DNA of 64,000 nt from the NCBI RefSeq assembly GCF_015706575.1, contig NW_024037063.1, forward strand, positions 20,150,927 to 20,214,926. Direction: 5' to 3'. The notes under the pieces were generated by a model, which did not search any database, was not told the origin of the DNA, and was given only the letters and a program-made list of their open reading frames with translations. How positions within the stretch are numbered: position 1 is the stretch's first letter; every line of letters begins with the position of its first letter. Shown piece after piece: positions 34,024 through 46,480 of this stretch. Both the position numbers and the translations under genes were made by a program. The DNA is from Patiria miniata (lineage: Eukaryota; Echinodermata; Asteroidea; Valvatida; Asterinidae).

Positions 34024-35254
34024 TATTTAACGATAAAACGATATCGTTATACGTTTAGATCAACAATGGAGAATTAATAATAGTTTAATAATAATTTAAA
34101 ATTCATAATGCGCCTTTTGCATATAAATGATCAAAAGCGCATAAATTACATCACAAAGGCATAAAAAGTCTCATTTTGTGGATTTTAACCTTGATTAAAC
34201 TTTTTAAAACTTCTTAAACTCGGTAATAATAATTACCGAGAGTAGTACCGGTATCTTCAAGAGACATTCATATGGAAATGGTTGTTGAAGCATTAGGGAG
34301 ACACTCAAATGTCTCCCGTTGACCAGTGTCTCCCTATGTCAAATAATTTACTGTAAAGTATGTGCCACCCGTACTTGAAGCAGATACTTGTTTCAAAGAA
34401 CTATCATATTAGTAAGAACTTTTCATGACTTGTTAGGAATGCGCATGACCTCTAAGCGCGGCGCATTACATAATCATACAACCGTAAGCTTGATATAACC
34501 GTTATCATAATCAAGCTTTGCGAGTTACCAACCAAATCTCCTTTTTGGTCAAAAGGAAGGATTACACAAGCAGATGACAAATTGACATTAATTTGGCGTT
34601 ATAAATGTAGATGGAGTGAATTGGTATTTAGAAGGATCAAAAGAGAGTTATTTGAAATGTCAGATGGAAGAGTCATTTAATTTGCCAAAGTATATAATTT
34701 ATCACTTTTGGAACCCGTTTGATTGAGTCGAAAGAAATATGAGTCACTAATTTTTTCTTCTTCTAATTTTAACAGAAGAAATTCCATGTTAAGGGGGTAA
34801 ATGTTGGACTTAGGCTGATTTGGAGTTTGCAGTACACGAAGCCAGCGGTACAGAGTTGTACGTTTGCCAATCCAGGGTTTTGGAAATTTAACTTCAACCT
34901 TTGGATAAAATTATGACCCCAATTTGAACCGTTAATCAGGTAAAGGAAATGAGGAATATGTCAAAGGTCTTATCGTGTTTCAGGCCTTAGCTTGTAATGT
35001 TAACCAGTACATAACAATGTCCGACTCGCATTATATGGAGTGGCACGGCTCGGCTAAAAAAACGGAAATGGTTCATTTCTATAACTAATTTTGGTAATGA
35101 ACGCTTACAAGGGAAATTGGTTTAAAATGTTAGGGGTACGCGGCGGTGAGAGCAGTTGCAAACTAATGAAACCGTGCTTAATCTCAATCTAAGATAGAAT
35201 CCAGGGTCAATTTTGTTTTTACGATTGCAGCAATATTCTGTTGCCAGTGCTGTA
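34024..35254. other. Intergenic, no supported gene
   Basis: AACGATATCGTT palindrome near 34040 and a GGGAGACACT/AGTGTCTCCC hairpin near 34300-34335. Otherwise nothing recognised. Confidence 0.4.
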
Positions 35255-35370
35255 GGAAACGAGTCCGTGTCGAGCCGCAATTTCGGTGACTCGGACTCGA
35301 CTCGGACTCGATGGATGAGTCAGGCTTGACGCTACTGAATTGTGAATCCTGAGTCAAATGTTTATTTATT
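35255..35370. repeat. Degenerate GACTCG repeat, copy 1
   Basis: GTGACTCGGACTCGACTCGG near 35287 with flanking GAGTC variants. A related patch lies at 37005-37105, so the two could bound an old composite insertion. Confidence 0.55.
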
Positions 35371-36362
35371 TTGACAAAAACAAAAAGCTTTGGTTTCCAA
35401 ACACCCTAGGGCCTTTTTGCTAGGACCATCCTTAATCCGCCAAAATCCTCCAACCTTTTGCACTCTTGTATAAAGTGAATATATACAACATTTGCAAACA
35501 TCGAAAAATAAAACTATCAAGTTTTTACCAAATACCTTACTAGGATGATAGTAAATGACAGTCTAAAGCATCCTGTAAACTTATGGCACACGGTGTGAAG
35601 TCATTTTCAAGAAAATGGTATTTTTGTATACATTTCCTACGGTGGTCGGCCGACCACCGTTGGAAAAACTGTTTTTCAACTTCTGCTTCAAATTTACCAT
35701 TTTTTACAGTCCAAATTTTGTTTGTTATTTGTTACATGGTCATGAATGGGTGCAGGCCAGCTGCACTGGTTCCCTTACCGTACAATTTAGGCATCTACAA
35801 ATTGATCCATTTTATCCTTAGTGGAGTCAGGGAACCAGACTACTTGAACATTTTTGTTTTTCTTGGTTTTTCCAGCATTTTCGAACACAAAACTTCAAAC
35901 ATGTCAGGGTAACAATATTTGATCTATTATACTAACCCCTCAAATAGTTCATTTCTGAAAATTACAGCAAAAGCCAATGATGTACATTCCCTTTAAATGA
36001 AGGAATTGCCAAGTGCCCAAATCCTTCAAAATCGTCAGCCTGTCCTGCCCTCAAAAAATGCATTCATCTTCAATCCTCCAAAATACTCCACTTCTTCAAA
36101 TACCATTCAACCTCGCTCCTGAAATCCTCATGTGCTAAAACACTATTCATTTTCAATCCTCCAAAATCCTCGCGTTTCTCAAACACCATTCAACCCCATT
36201 CCTGCAAAATCCTCCAAAACCGCCATGAGGTTTTGGAGGATTGAGGCGGGTTACGGATATTTTAAGGTAACGCTAAAGAACGTTAAGCAAATGAACCGCA
36301 CAACACTCTCCATGTGGTGTTGCAAATAATAATGTTATTAAATGCACCCCTGTAGGCCCTCC
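35371..36362. other. Region with recurring AATCCTCCAAAATCCTC
   Basis: The phrase and close variants recur near 35437, 36020, 36070, 36157 and 36207, ending in an inverted pair CCTCCAAAACCGCCATGAGG / TTTTGGAGGATTG (36210-36245). Related strings occur at 15.1, 39.5 and 57.2 kb. No gene. Confidence 0.45.
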
Positions 36363-36368
36363 GTATTT

Positions 36369-36972
36369 CCCTAACGTGGCACACTTCGAAGCTTACCCGA
36401 CTTTCCTCGTGTAGTGTAGCCAAACCTCTTTGTTGACAAACCTCAAACTCATGCAGTAAAATACTGGCACTTTTACCTTATAAATGCTTACTATTTAACC
36501 TCTGTGAACAATTTCAGTTTCATAAAATTTAATCCGAAATTCAAACACGGTGGCGTCCGGAAATTGGGCACAAATTCGCGGAGTGTTCCCTAACGTGGCG
36601 CACTTGAATAAATCTCGGAAAATTCCAAATTAACATTTAAGAATTTCTGTAAACTTGATAAATTCTGATAAATAATTCTTATCTCTACTTACATACCCAG
36701 CCAGGTGTTTGTCAGAAAATTATTTTCTTATTTTTCGGGGCATTTTCAAAGGGTTTACTTTGCACTTGAAAATAAAATCAGAAAATCACGCCAAAATAAG
36801 TTTTACTTCTAACTTTGTTACGGGTAAATGAACTCGCGATTTATGAACTGGAGTGTTTAGAACTTGATGACATTTCACTTTCTGTGAAATTTCAGTTAAA
36901 ACTTTTGCTCTAGGTAGGTGTTACAGGCGAAAAATCAAAGTGCGCCACGTTGGGGGCCGCGCCACGTTGGGG
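36369..36972. mobile_element. Element with doubled CCCTAACGTGG / CCACGTTGGGG ends
   Basis: CCCTAACGTGGCACACTT at 36369 and CCCTAACGTGGCGCACTT at 36588 oppose AAGTGCGCCACGTTGGGG (36938) and GCGCCACGTTGGGG (36959-36972). That is two left-type and two right-type termini. No transposase ORF. Confidence 0.65.
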
Positions 36973-37004
36973 TACATCAACAATATCGCTTGCATGTATC
37001 CGTG

Positions 37005-37105
37005 TCCATGTCCATGCACTCGTGGCTTGTGGCTCGGACTCGGACTTGAATCAATGACTCGAGATTCGAACTAAGATTCGACTCAAGTGACTCTGTTACT
37101 GATAC
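37005..37105. repeat. Degenerate GACTCG repeat, copy 2
   Basis: GTGGCTCGGACTCGGACTTG, GACTCGAGATTCG, GATTCGACTCAAG. Related to 35255-35370. Confidence 0.55.
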
Positions 37106-38565
37106 TTTGTAGTTTTATTTTATGTTCTTGATGTTAAACCTTGAGAGTTTCATTTGCAATAAAAATATAACCACGTGTTTGTGTTATTATAATCCCTACA
37201 CTTAATGTTATTATGAAGCATTTCCGCGCTAATGTGATGGAATTTTAATCGGGATCTCAGCTCACATGGAAATATCAAACAGCAAATGATTTTTGGTGTC
37301 AAAATTAAATGCGAGATATTTTGTTAGGTGGTGCAACTTAATAGATCACGGTATAGTTTACACAATTGGAACGTTATTTCAGATGTTGTTTAAGAGTCGG
37401 GGTCGAGACTGTTTTCAGTAAATTAATCAATTGGTGCCAATTCGGGGTGGAATGAAATAGGAACACAAAGTTTAATGTTGAATTGTCAAGTTCATTTTAA
37501 CGGTTGTCGAATTCATTTAACCCATCCTTTCATGAGACCGTGTGATTTGTTGTATGCATCGGCATTATTTCTACAATATGTTTTGTGGATGACAAGCATT
37601 GTCGGTCTTCTTTGAAGATATCATTTTCTCAACATTTTATAGCATACCTTGTTGATCTTGAGTTGGGACAAGCGTGCTAGTTGGTGGTAGAGAGGGTCAG
37701 GAGAGTCAGGAGCCGGCTACCGCGGGTAGCGAAGATCATCGGCCTTTTACGGAGAAGCGGGTAGCCAGAAGGCATACGCATCATAACCTTTATTCTTGAA
37801 AAAAAGTCTTCACATTTCCTCGGTTTTTTTTTTCACTGTCAATTCTTGATATGTTACAGCTGCAATTGTTACATAATCTATCCACTGTTGCCCGAAAATG
37901 TCATGTATTCCATATTGAGCGTCATCAGATCTCGTTTGAGAAATCACGAAAGGGTATTTCCTCTTGAATTGCGGTTTCTGTCTATATCGAATGACTGTTA
38001 TCAGGAGAGAGGTGATTCTTCAGTTCCCTGTTTCCATCCTTCTTTTCATTTCCATCGCGCAATTTGAGGCCACTTTGTGAAATCAAGTGAATGGAAATGT
38101 CAGAATTAATTGACGTGTCGGAAACCGCCAATTTGGTGTCGACCAGACAGTTTGTGCACGGGCGCAGCCCCGGTGTTCGTTTTAGCACTGACCGCTGCTG
38201 GAAGACAAGCTCGATTGCACTTATCAGTCGGTTACAATTATGTGTGCTGCTAAACTTTGCTCCGTGATTTTCCTGAGTTTTCGTGTTGGTTTGTTGGCGC
38301 AGATGTGACCTGTTCTGTCAAATGCATTCGCTTCTGGGCAGAGGTTGAAATTGACATAGGGCCAAAAATGCTGTTGGCGATTTTTTTTTTTCGATTTTCT
38401 AATTTTTGCATATTTGTAATCTTGAACATGTCTAAAATATACTATAAAAGTTTGAAACCCTAATTTGAACTCTAAATGTAGCATTTTAGATGATTTGTTA
38501 AGGTATATCAGCTAAAGAAATGTCACTTGGAAACAGGTCGGGCTTACAATGTCTGTCACGAATCA
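37106..38565. other. Intergenic, no supported gene
   Basis: Short ORFs up to 86 codons without domains. Hairpin GGCTACCGCGGGTAGC near 37714. Confidence 0.4.
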
Positions 38566-38815
38566 CTATGTCTCGTCAAGCCGCCGTTTTTTTCTCTCCG
38601 GTTTCCTTTGCATGAAACGACTGAGCACATTTTCTGTTCCTGGGCCGGATGCTAGTCCATCGAATTCTACTCCCCAGCATATATTCCTGGGTAAAAAGAG
38701 GCAAATGGGAAAAGTATAGCTTGCCCAGGGACACAGCATATGCCCTGCGGCAGGATTCGAACCCATGACCCCTTGATCATGAGTCACAAAACCTAACTAC
38801 TAGGGCATGCGCTCA
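38566..38815 (-). mobile_element. tRNA-derived SINE (family B), reverse orientation
   Basis: On the minus strand: GGTCATGGGTTCGAATCCTG (B box), GTGTCCCTGGGCAAGC, GCTGGGGAGTAGAATTCGAT, CTCAGTCGTTTCATGCAAAG, GGAAACCGGAGA. Same order as the copies at 7.4 and 51.2 kb. Confidence 0.75.
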
Positions 38816-38831
38816 TATGGGTTAATGACTG

Positions 38832-39060
38832 CAGTGGCGGATCTGTGTACCCCCCCCCCCCTTTCGGCCGCTGACTATGTTATATTATAATGCCCGTAAA
38901 ATAGGGCCACAAATAAGAAATTGAATGCTTAAGTTCAAACATTTATTCTCAATTGCCTTAGAATGCGGCTGGAAAAAGCATCTTACATTTCAACATGTTC
39001 GGGGGGGGGGGGGGCATGCCCCGTTCCCCCCTAAAATCAGTGTGTATTTGAGATACAAGG
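38832..39060. mobile_element. Poly(C)/poly(G)-bounded relic
   Basis: CAGTGGCGGATCTGTGTAC followed by about 14 C, then a poly(G) run near 39001 and GCATGCCCCGTTCCCCCC. It resembles the hAT-like element at 49.4 kb in having a CAG-type end next to a C/G run, but no right terminus was found. Confidence 0.4.
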
Positions 39061-40462
39061 GATACAGGGGGTACTCTCACTCACATTAACTCACTCACAT
39101 TACTTTATCTTCAAGATTTCTAACACAGCATAACATCTGAATTTGATTAACATACTGAAACTATTTTCTCATAAAACTTAGAACCTTTCTCTCCGCCTTA
39201 AAAACAAAAACTCACAATACAACTTGCATTTTGCATGTAAAAACAAGGTGCAAAAAATGATCACCTAAAATCCTTAATTTTAGCCTCAAAATACAGTTTG
39301 TGACAAAACACAGTTTACAATATTCCATTTTATTATCACATCACTTAAATGAAATGTCCTGCTGTCCCCTTTAATTTGACACAACGTTTGTTGTTCTGGT
39401 GCTTGTAGTTTGGAAGATTGCATAACTTTTCCACTTTTTAGCCTTGTCCACCTTTTGTGTGGAATTGAACGTTGAAGTTCCCGAATCCTCCAAAATCCCC
39501 ACCTTACAGGAAACCTATGACACTGTATAATTTGTTACTGTTTACTGACACGTTCACGGAGCATTAAACCCAATGCTGAGCTCTGCCTTTTTAAATCATG
39601 GAAAGATCGTCCAAATCTCTCGATGGATCTAGATGTAACTGTGACTTTAACGGTTACAATGTATAAGCCAGATACTTATCAAATTCGGTTGATTAAGTTT
39701 CCCTACAGCCCAGGGTTCCGTTAGCTTATCAATGCTTGTTATCCGAAAAGGATGCAAAAAACGTTGGGCATTTCTCCAGACTAAATGTCAACGGTTCAAT
39801 TCAGTCATGTTTTCCTTCACCTTCTGCCCTATGAGGCAAGGAACTTGTTGGCGTCTTCAGAACTTATGGTTCTCAAAAACTTGATATTTCTTCAGAGTAA
39901 TCTTGTAACTGACTGATGCAGCCTAAAATTGCTACAATTTGTTCATCGATAAGCTCCTACTGTAAAGCAGAATGCTTCGATACAGCTTTTTGGCAATGCA
40001 ATGTTTTTTTTATTAATAAGATCGAATTTTGCTAATATTGATTTTGTTCTGGTATGATCTGAACCTTTGGTATGATTTTAAAAATAGCATTTTTTAGGTA
40101 GACGTTTTGACGAACCGGCTGTTAAAAGCGAGAAAAAAAACAGAAACCAAAGCTGACTTACACAAAACTGACGGACGTTAACTATTTAAAATGCCAAATA
40201 TTCAATTTACCAAGGGTTGGTTCAACACTGATTCAGAACTTGAGATTTCAGCAGCAGTTTTTTGTAACCTGATAATGACGAATTCAACCGTGTCCCGGAT
40301 TTGAACGGATCCGGATAGGACTAATCAAGTTTGGTCCAGAATCCGGCTCGAAATAGCTCGCGGATCCCTAAACCCTTCGAACTGTGTGCACCGCGGGGCC
40401 ACTTGATCTGCCGCGAACCTGTTAGGGATATCTTAAGGGGTAACTCTGTCTCTGTGTTTCCT
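39061..40462. other. Intergenic, no supported gene
   Basis: AT-rich. CACTCACATTAACTCACTCA repetition near 39078. No coding evidence. Confidence 0.4.
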
Positions 40463-41120
40463 GCACCCGATTTCACGAAGCGCTGCGACGCTTCGCAACT
40501 CGAGTTACGACGTGTAACACGTCGCAACTCACGACGCGTCGTATCATCCATTTCACGAAAGTTGCGATATCTTGAACGCGTCGTAAGTTCCTTGACAACG
40601 GCTTAAAACACGTCGCAAGTTACGACGTGTCTAGTGGTCATCGCAAAATAAGAAGAGTCCCTTTCTTAGCCAGTTTAATGCCATAAACATTACATAAACG
40701 AGATTATAATACCGAGGCAATATGTGTAAAGTTGTAAATAGAAAATTCATTGAATAATTATGAATTAGACTGGAATATTGCAGTTGAAATTTCAAAGTAG
40801 CTATACAGTCTACTGAGAGCTTGTTTTCCTTCAAAATTGCATCGCACGACTGCCATTTTGTTTTACGTTTTAACAAATTTTAAGCTGAGATCCGACGACT
40901 CTTTGTTGAATATCAGACGACGTTTTACTGTACGCCGACTAAATACATGAAACAGTCACCGAGTTGTGCTATAAATACACCTACGACGCGTCGCACGTAC
41001 GACGTGTTTTGTGAAATGGATCGTAGGACGCGTCGCAGCTGCGACGCATCGTAGGGTTTACGACGCGTCGCAGCGCTGCGATACATCGTAAGTTACGAAG
41101 AGTTTGATGAAATCGGGTGC
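40463..41120. mobile_element. Foldback element rich in ACGACGCGTCGCA palindromes
   Basis: GCACCCGATTTCACGAAGCG (40463) and TTTGATGAAATCGGGTGC (ending 41120) are inverted termini with a possible CTG duplication. Inner arms (40480-40640 and 40980-41100) are strings of CpG palindromes such as ACGACGCGTCG and GCAGCGCTGCG. The AT-rich centre lacks a transposase. Confidence 0.75.
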
Positions 41121-42301
41121 TGGAGTTCAAAATGTGCCCCCTTCTTTGGGGAGTTCAGAAGTGATCGAGCGTCAGGGGGACATTCGGAAAGGGGAGGGTG
41201 AGTGGCCCCTCGCGGGCCAGGCCCAAGGGTTATATCGGTCCACATCAGGGCATTACATAACCTTGACTTCATCAAGATCCAATTAAACGGGCACCATCTA
41301 TCTTCCAGTTCCTGTCTTTTGGTCCCTACATAATCCAAATCCGAACCCGGATGCCCCAATAACGAATCGGAGCAAAAATGTAGCTATAGGCCCAGTTTGC
41401 CTGAACTGAGCAACACATTATATAATCAAAACTAGGTCACTAGTTAACCTGCAACCGCTGCATCAGATCATCAATCTTTAAAATTGGATGACAGAACGGG
41501 AGGATGAAATTAATAAAACTGGGCCTTGATAACTTAGGTTTAATCAGGGTATAGGGCAGAAGTACTGTGTTTTGTGGCTTTTGCTTGGCCCTGAAATATC
41601 TGGGTTTCGCAAAAAGAAATCCCGTTTTTATTCTTAACAGCGTACACAATGGCCACTTTAACAGACACCTATTTTGATCCCGAAACCTCTAACTATACTA
41701 GACTGTTATAAGAAGCCGTCTGATAATGTCTATATAGTTGATGATTCATAAGGAGATGTCCGATGGAATATGCAGTTCCTTCCCCGTTTCTTTGTTCTTT
41801 ATTTTTTTGGTTAAAATAAAACCCTCGTCTGTCTCCGTGGCTGATTTCACGACTATCGAGCTCTTGATATCTCTGTAACTCTATCAATCTCTAGTTTACA
41901 TCACCTTTCGTATCAACAACTTCCTCATCAGACGCGTTGCTATGAAAGCTCATGGAAGTTCCCTTTATAGTTTAGTCATTCATTACAACGCAACATATCT
42001 GTCCTACTTGTATTTCATTGACTAACACGGCTGCCCACCACTTTTAGAACTGTGCAGTATCAGCACCCATCCAACTGCCGTGTCAGTGTTCTGCTTGTAG
42101 CCAGCATCTCATTCTTATACACAGGAGCTATCTCCTTTAGGTGTCCCCAACCTTTGTCGCAGCATCTGCAAAGAGTTCCCTCTCTCTGAAAGCTCTGCCA
42201 CTCTCGGTAATAGAATGCACACTCTCTTCGATATCTCATCGATACTCTGCGGCTATTAGTTTACCCAGGCAGTCGATTCTTCCTGTTACCTTTTAACGCA
42301 G
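41121..42301. other. Intergenic, pyrimidine-rich toward the right
   Basis: No recognisable exon. The last part ends in a good acceptor-like tract (TCCTGTTACCTTTTAACGCA then G, 42281-42301). Confidence 0.35.
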
Positions 42302-42383
42302 TCTCTTGTGTTGCCGAAACTGACAGAGCACCTGTTATCTACAACACCCCTCCTTGCTTGTACAACAGGTGAACGGGTCTATC

Positions 42384-42678
42384 TTCCCAAGCCTCGCCCA
42401 TCAGGACTCCCCAGTCGACAAACACCCCAGGACAGGGAACACCTCTCCGTCAGTCTCCAGGACAATCCATTTTGGATTATAACAAAGTGGAAAAGTTCTC
42501 AAGAGGTCGTACCCCCTGGCAAAGTTACCTTCCAGGCGCCTCCTTAGATTCCACATTTCCTCGCCGTTCTCGCTCACAAATCGGCAGGGTTGATAATAAT
42601 TATATCAGCGATGACGAGGAAAATGAAGACACCTGCTCTTCGTTTAATACACGCCTTAAAACGTTCTATCGAGGCTAA
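42384..42678 (+). CDS. Possible terminal coding exon, unrecognised protein
   Basis: After an in-frame TGA (42370-42372) a frame stays open to TAA at 42676. It encodes about 100 residues that look protein-like: Ser/Pro/Gln-rich, then LDYNKVEKFSRGRTPWQSYL, an Arg/Ser patch, and an acidic NNYISDDEENEDTCSSF stretch before the end. Acceptor-like AGs lie just inside (CTATCTTCCCAAG at about 42391; CATCAG at about 42405). A second frame from the strong acceptor at 42301 is open for about 81 codons (PKLTEHLLSTTPLLA...) to a TAG at about 42545. Only one can be real. No family was recognised and no upstream exon found. It could be the cytoplasmic tail of a plus-strand gene. Confidence 0.3.
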
Positions 42679-42680
42679 AC

Positions 42681-43485
42681 AGGAATTCTGGTAATCAGGG
42701 TCTTGGGTGGACAGAATCAGCACGGGCGCGATGGTGCGATGCACTGTGCGTGAAAGAAGCAAAGAGTTTCCTGCTTTTTTGGTCAACTTTTATGGAATGG
42801 GCTTCTAATTGTTGCAAGGGAAAAGGTCGGGTCGACTGATTGACCGTTATCAGGAAACTAGACATTTTTTTTCCGAATGCTTATTGCAAAAAAATAATTT
42901 GATATAAGCATTATTGTGTCCCCACATGAACGTTTGACACGATGACGTCATCATAGATGACTTCATAGCCTACCTAGGGGCACGCCTTTCAACTGATTGC
43001 CCCACAAGTTCACTTTCCAGCGGTTTAGTCCTTGCTTATACCGCAACATTTTTTCAGACGACTGGTCTGTCTTTGACATTCTCGGCTTTCTGTTCTTCTC
43101 CCCTTGATGGAAGTTGTAATTATCTAATTTTATGATGAGTAGTCTCCTTCACGTGCGGACTCTTGCAGTTATCTTACACATCGCAATGACTTATTGTTTC
43201 CTGCTTGCGTGCGAATAACCTTTATCATTATGTTACTCGTGATGCACAGTCTATCTCACGTGCATCCACGTGTGGGTTTTTTTCCTTCGGTTGTGCCCAC
43301 CGCTCAATTAGAGCACCCTGGCGACGACAAACTTCGGTGAGCTGCCATTGGATGGGTTTTAGTTAACCGTGCGTGCTATCCCAGAATGCAGTGCGTTTCC
43401 TCCGTAACGTTTTGCGATAGAGATCGGCAGCGCCCGACGGGAGAGAGCGATTTGGGTATAAGGGCAATTAATACGCAATTAATAA
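42681..43485. other. Intergenic
   Basis: TGACGTCA at 42943. CpG- and CCATTGG-containing stretch near 43330-43460 could be promoter-like but has no exon nearby. Confidence 0.35.
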
Positions 43486-43848
43486 TCTGTGGAGTGCCGT
43501 TGCCTCGTGGTCTGGAGCATTGAATTCGTGGTCTGCGGATAATTCTGCAGGTTGTGGGTTCGAGTCCAGCCTGGGATTATGGTGCGTGTGCCCTTGGACA
43601 AGACACTTTGTCACCCATTGCTTCTCCCCACCCAGGAGTAAATGGGTACCTGTGAGGGCAGAGATGGTTATTGTGGTTGATTTAAGCTACTTTGCGCTGA
43701 AATGGCAGCATCAAGCTGTATACTCCCCAGGGAGCTGAGATGGTATTTGGAATGTTTGATTGGCCCAGTGAGCAGGGTAATAATGATGTAGCGCCTTGAG
43801 CACCAATACCGGTGGATATATGCGCTTTATTAAATACACATTAGTGAT
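43486..43848 (+). mobile_element. tRNA-derived SINE (family A)
   Basis: GTGGAGTGCCGTTGCCTCGT, B box TGTGGGTTCGAGTCC, body CCACCCAGGAGTAAATGGGT, tail GTAGCGCCTTGAGCACCAAT...TGCGCTTTATTAAATAC. Near-identical body to the 13.5-kb copy. Confidence 0.85.
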
Positions 43849-43924
43849 ATTTTAATATAAACCACGACACCTTTTCTTATGCATGTGATTTTCTCGATTA
43901 AGTGAGCTTGTGCGCTTGGCTGGT

Positions 43925-45075
43925 TTATATCCAGGTTGAGGGCCGAGCACATTTTTCTTCTGCAGACTTGTACAGTCATTTACCTTAACACGCATGCATG
44001 AAACACATCACGTGAATGACTTCACTTCCTTTAATTGTGTTAAATCAAGTCATACACTCATCCGTGAACTAAATTTCACCTTTTCCCCTGATTCAAGGCT
44101 CTGGATGATTTTGTTTTATGGAGGGAAGTTAAGTCCGGGAACCATTTCGTTAACAACCTACGCATTAAATGGCATTATTATGACTTCACTTCCTTCAATT
44201 GTGTTAAATCAAGTCCTACACTCATCCGTGAACTAAATTTCACCTTTTCCCCTGATTCAAGGCTCTGGATGATTTTGTTTTATGGAGGGAAGCAAGTCCG
44301 GGAACCATTTCGTTAACAACCTACGCATTAAATGGCATTATAGTCATTGACTACATGGTTGCAGAAAAAAATAATTGCTTCCTGGAAAAACGATCCAGGT
44401 TGAGGGCCGAGCAGACTTTTCTTCTGGATACTTGTAAAGTCATTTAGCTTAACACGCATGCGTGAAACACATCACGTGAGTGAATTTCCTTTCTTAAATT
44501 GTGTTTAATCAAGTCCTATCTTATCGACTAAATAAATGTAACCTTTTCGCCCTGATTCAAGGCCGGGAGGATTTTTTTTTATAAAGGCAAGTTAAGTCCG
44601 GGAACCATTTCGTTACCAGCTGACGCATTGGCTAGCATTATAGTCATTGACTACATGGTTGCATAATAAAAAATTGCTTCCGGGTATAAACGATGCGAAC
44701 GTGACGCGGATTAACTTGAGAAGACCCCAACATCAGTATATTAAACCACCACGCCCCTGATATGACAAATCTCATGTGGCCTGTATATGCCATCCGTGAA
44801 CTATATTTCACCTTTTCCTCCTAATTCAAGGCTCTGGCTGATTGTTTTCTTTTATAAAGGCAAGTTAAGTCCGAGAACCATTTCGTTATTAACTGACGCA
44901 TGGGCATTATAGTCATTAACTACATGGTTGCATAAAAAAAATTGCTTCCGGGTAAACGATGCGAACGTGACACGGATGAACTTGAGAAGACCCCCAACAC
45001 CAGTATATTAAACCACCACGCCCCTGCTATGACAAATCTCATGTGGCCTGTATATGCCATAACATCCAATTGAAA
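43925..45075 (+). repeat. Mosaic tandem array, four irregular copies
   Basis: Core phrases TTGTGTTAAATCAAGTC, CATCCGTGAACTAAATTTCA, CCTGATTCAAGGC, AAGTCCGGGAACCATTTCGT and CATTATAGTCATTGACTACA recur in order about four times. Longer units add GGTTGAGGGCCGAGCA...AACACGCATG (43932 and 44398) or ACCACGCCCCTGATATGACA (44748 and 45014). Unit length therefore varies from about 200 to 400 bp. Confidence 0.85.
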
Positions 45076-45474
45076 TTGCCTTGATATAGAGCATTCTATC
45101 CGCCTAAAATTATCCGTGTCTATCCATGATATGCGCGGAGCCCGTATGCGTGGCGCTGTTGCACTTCCTGAACCACCACATATTAATGACTGCTATCCAA
45201 AAAATAATGATTCACTGAGTTGTGGATTAAAATACTTGCAGAAGGAAGCCGAAATAATCTAATTACATATTTTTCATATTTAGCTTGTTTATAGACAGGA
45301 CCTAATTTCCAAACTCCTTGATATGATCGGTAGTATTTCATCGTTATAATCATAATCCCTTAAGGACAGCACGATCTTATAAGTCCCAAATATCGCCACG
45401 CCCATCAAGTTACTATCATTATCGTCTCACAATTTTTTGTTGAGTAAATAACTTCTCCAATTTTTTTAAAGGGC
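45076..45474. other. Intergenic spacer
   Basis: No recognised feature. Confidence 0.35.
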
Positions 45475-45830
45475 ACGTCACCCACACTGTTTTAAAAACC
45501 AAGTTTGTGGTTTTCTCCCTGCTTTCACAATATTAAAGAACACCATCTTTTGAACAACAAAACCAGCTCGATCGGCCAACGAATTCGTGTTCCAAGAAAT
45601 CAGGTTTTTGACTCCAGTAACCCCATGATGACCTTTGACCCCAGTTTGGTCATGTGACATGTTGGGGCTGGGCTACTGATACTTTTGACAAAGTTGGGTT
45701 GAAATCGGTCAAAATATTATGTAGGAGCAATAATGCCAACGTTTGTTACTAACTAACTAATTAACTTACTAACTGAGAGACAAGATGATTTGTTGAGCTG
45801 CTATCCCGCAGCTAAAAATTACAATACTGT
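45475..45830 (-). repeat. Dispersed repeat, copy inverted relative to 61.6 kb
   Basis: ACTGGGGTCAAA / TTTGACCCCAGT, TGACATGTTGGGGCTGGGCT, ACAAAGTTGGGTTGAAATCG, an AACTAACTAACTAATTAAC run and TTGTTGAGCTGC match 61620-61925 in reverse complement. Confidence 0.8.
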
Positions 45831-46380
45831 ACATTATGTTTGGTATTACTTTTAATTTTATTAGGCTACGGTATGCGCAAAGATTGAAATACACGTTGAA
45901 AGGTTTGAATGGCGATGTTGAATTCTGATTCTTATTTTCGTTTGATATGTCTAATTTTTATGTGTGTTTGAGCCATTACTTTTTAAGGTGCCACTTTGAG
46001 AATTAGTGTTTCTACCCCCAAAAGCTCACGGTGTATTTTGAAAGCAACGGGTCTTTTGATGTGTATTTTCTTCGGATAATCGCGAGGAGCACCCGCATTT
46101 GCGACCCAATTACCCGATTTTTCCGCGGCAGTTCTAAAGATCAAACGGCCGTGTCGTGATATCAGAGCGCACCGTGTGAAGGTGATCAATCAACGCGTAT
46201 AGTAATCCCGATTCTGCAAATCCCTGGGCCGGATTAAACGTCATTGACATACCCTTTCCAGTTATGCTGGACAGTAATTCTCCGCTTACCGGTGCCGTCA
46301 AACATTGGAACGTGGAAGCTGGGAGTTCTTGGGGTAAAGGCGATTTTTTTTTTTTTACTTTCTATTTCTGAAGACCGAGT
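45831..46380. other. Intergenic
   Basis: No supported feature. Poly(T) near 46347. Confidence 0.35.
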
Positions 46381-46480
46381 TGAAAGCTTCTGTCATCTCA
46401 GTGATTGACTGACACCGCGGCCATATTTGCCTGACCCCGTCGAATCCAGGTCAAGCCTGATGACGTCATGCCTCGCAATG
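46381..46480 (+). promoter_or_regulatory. Possible CpG-type promoter
   Basis: GC-rich patch with TGACGTCA (46461) and, just downstream, an inverted CCAAT (GATTGG near 46532). It contrasts with the AT-rich flanks. No TATA. Confidence 0.25.
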
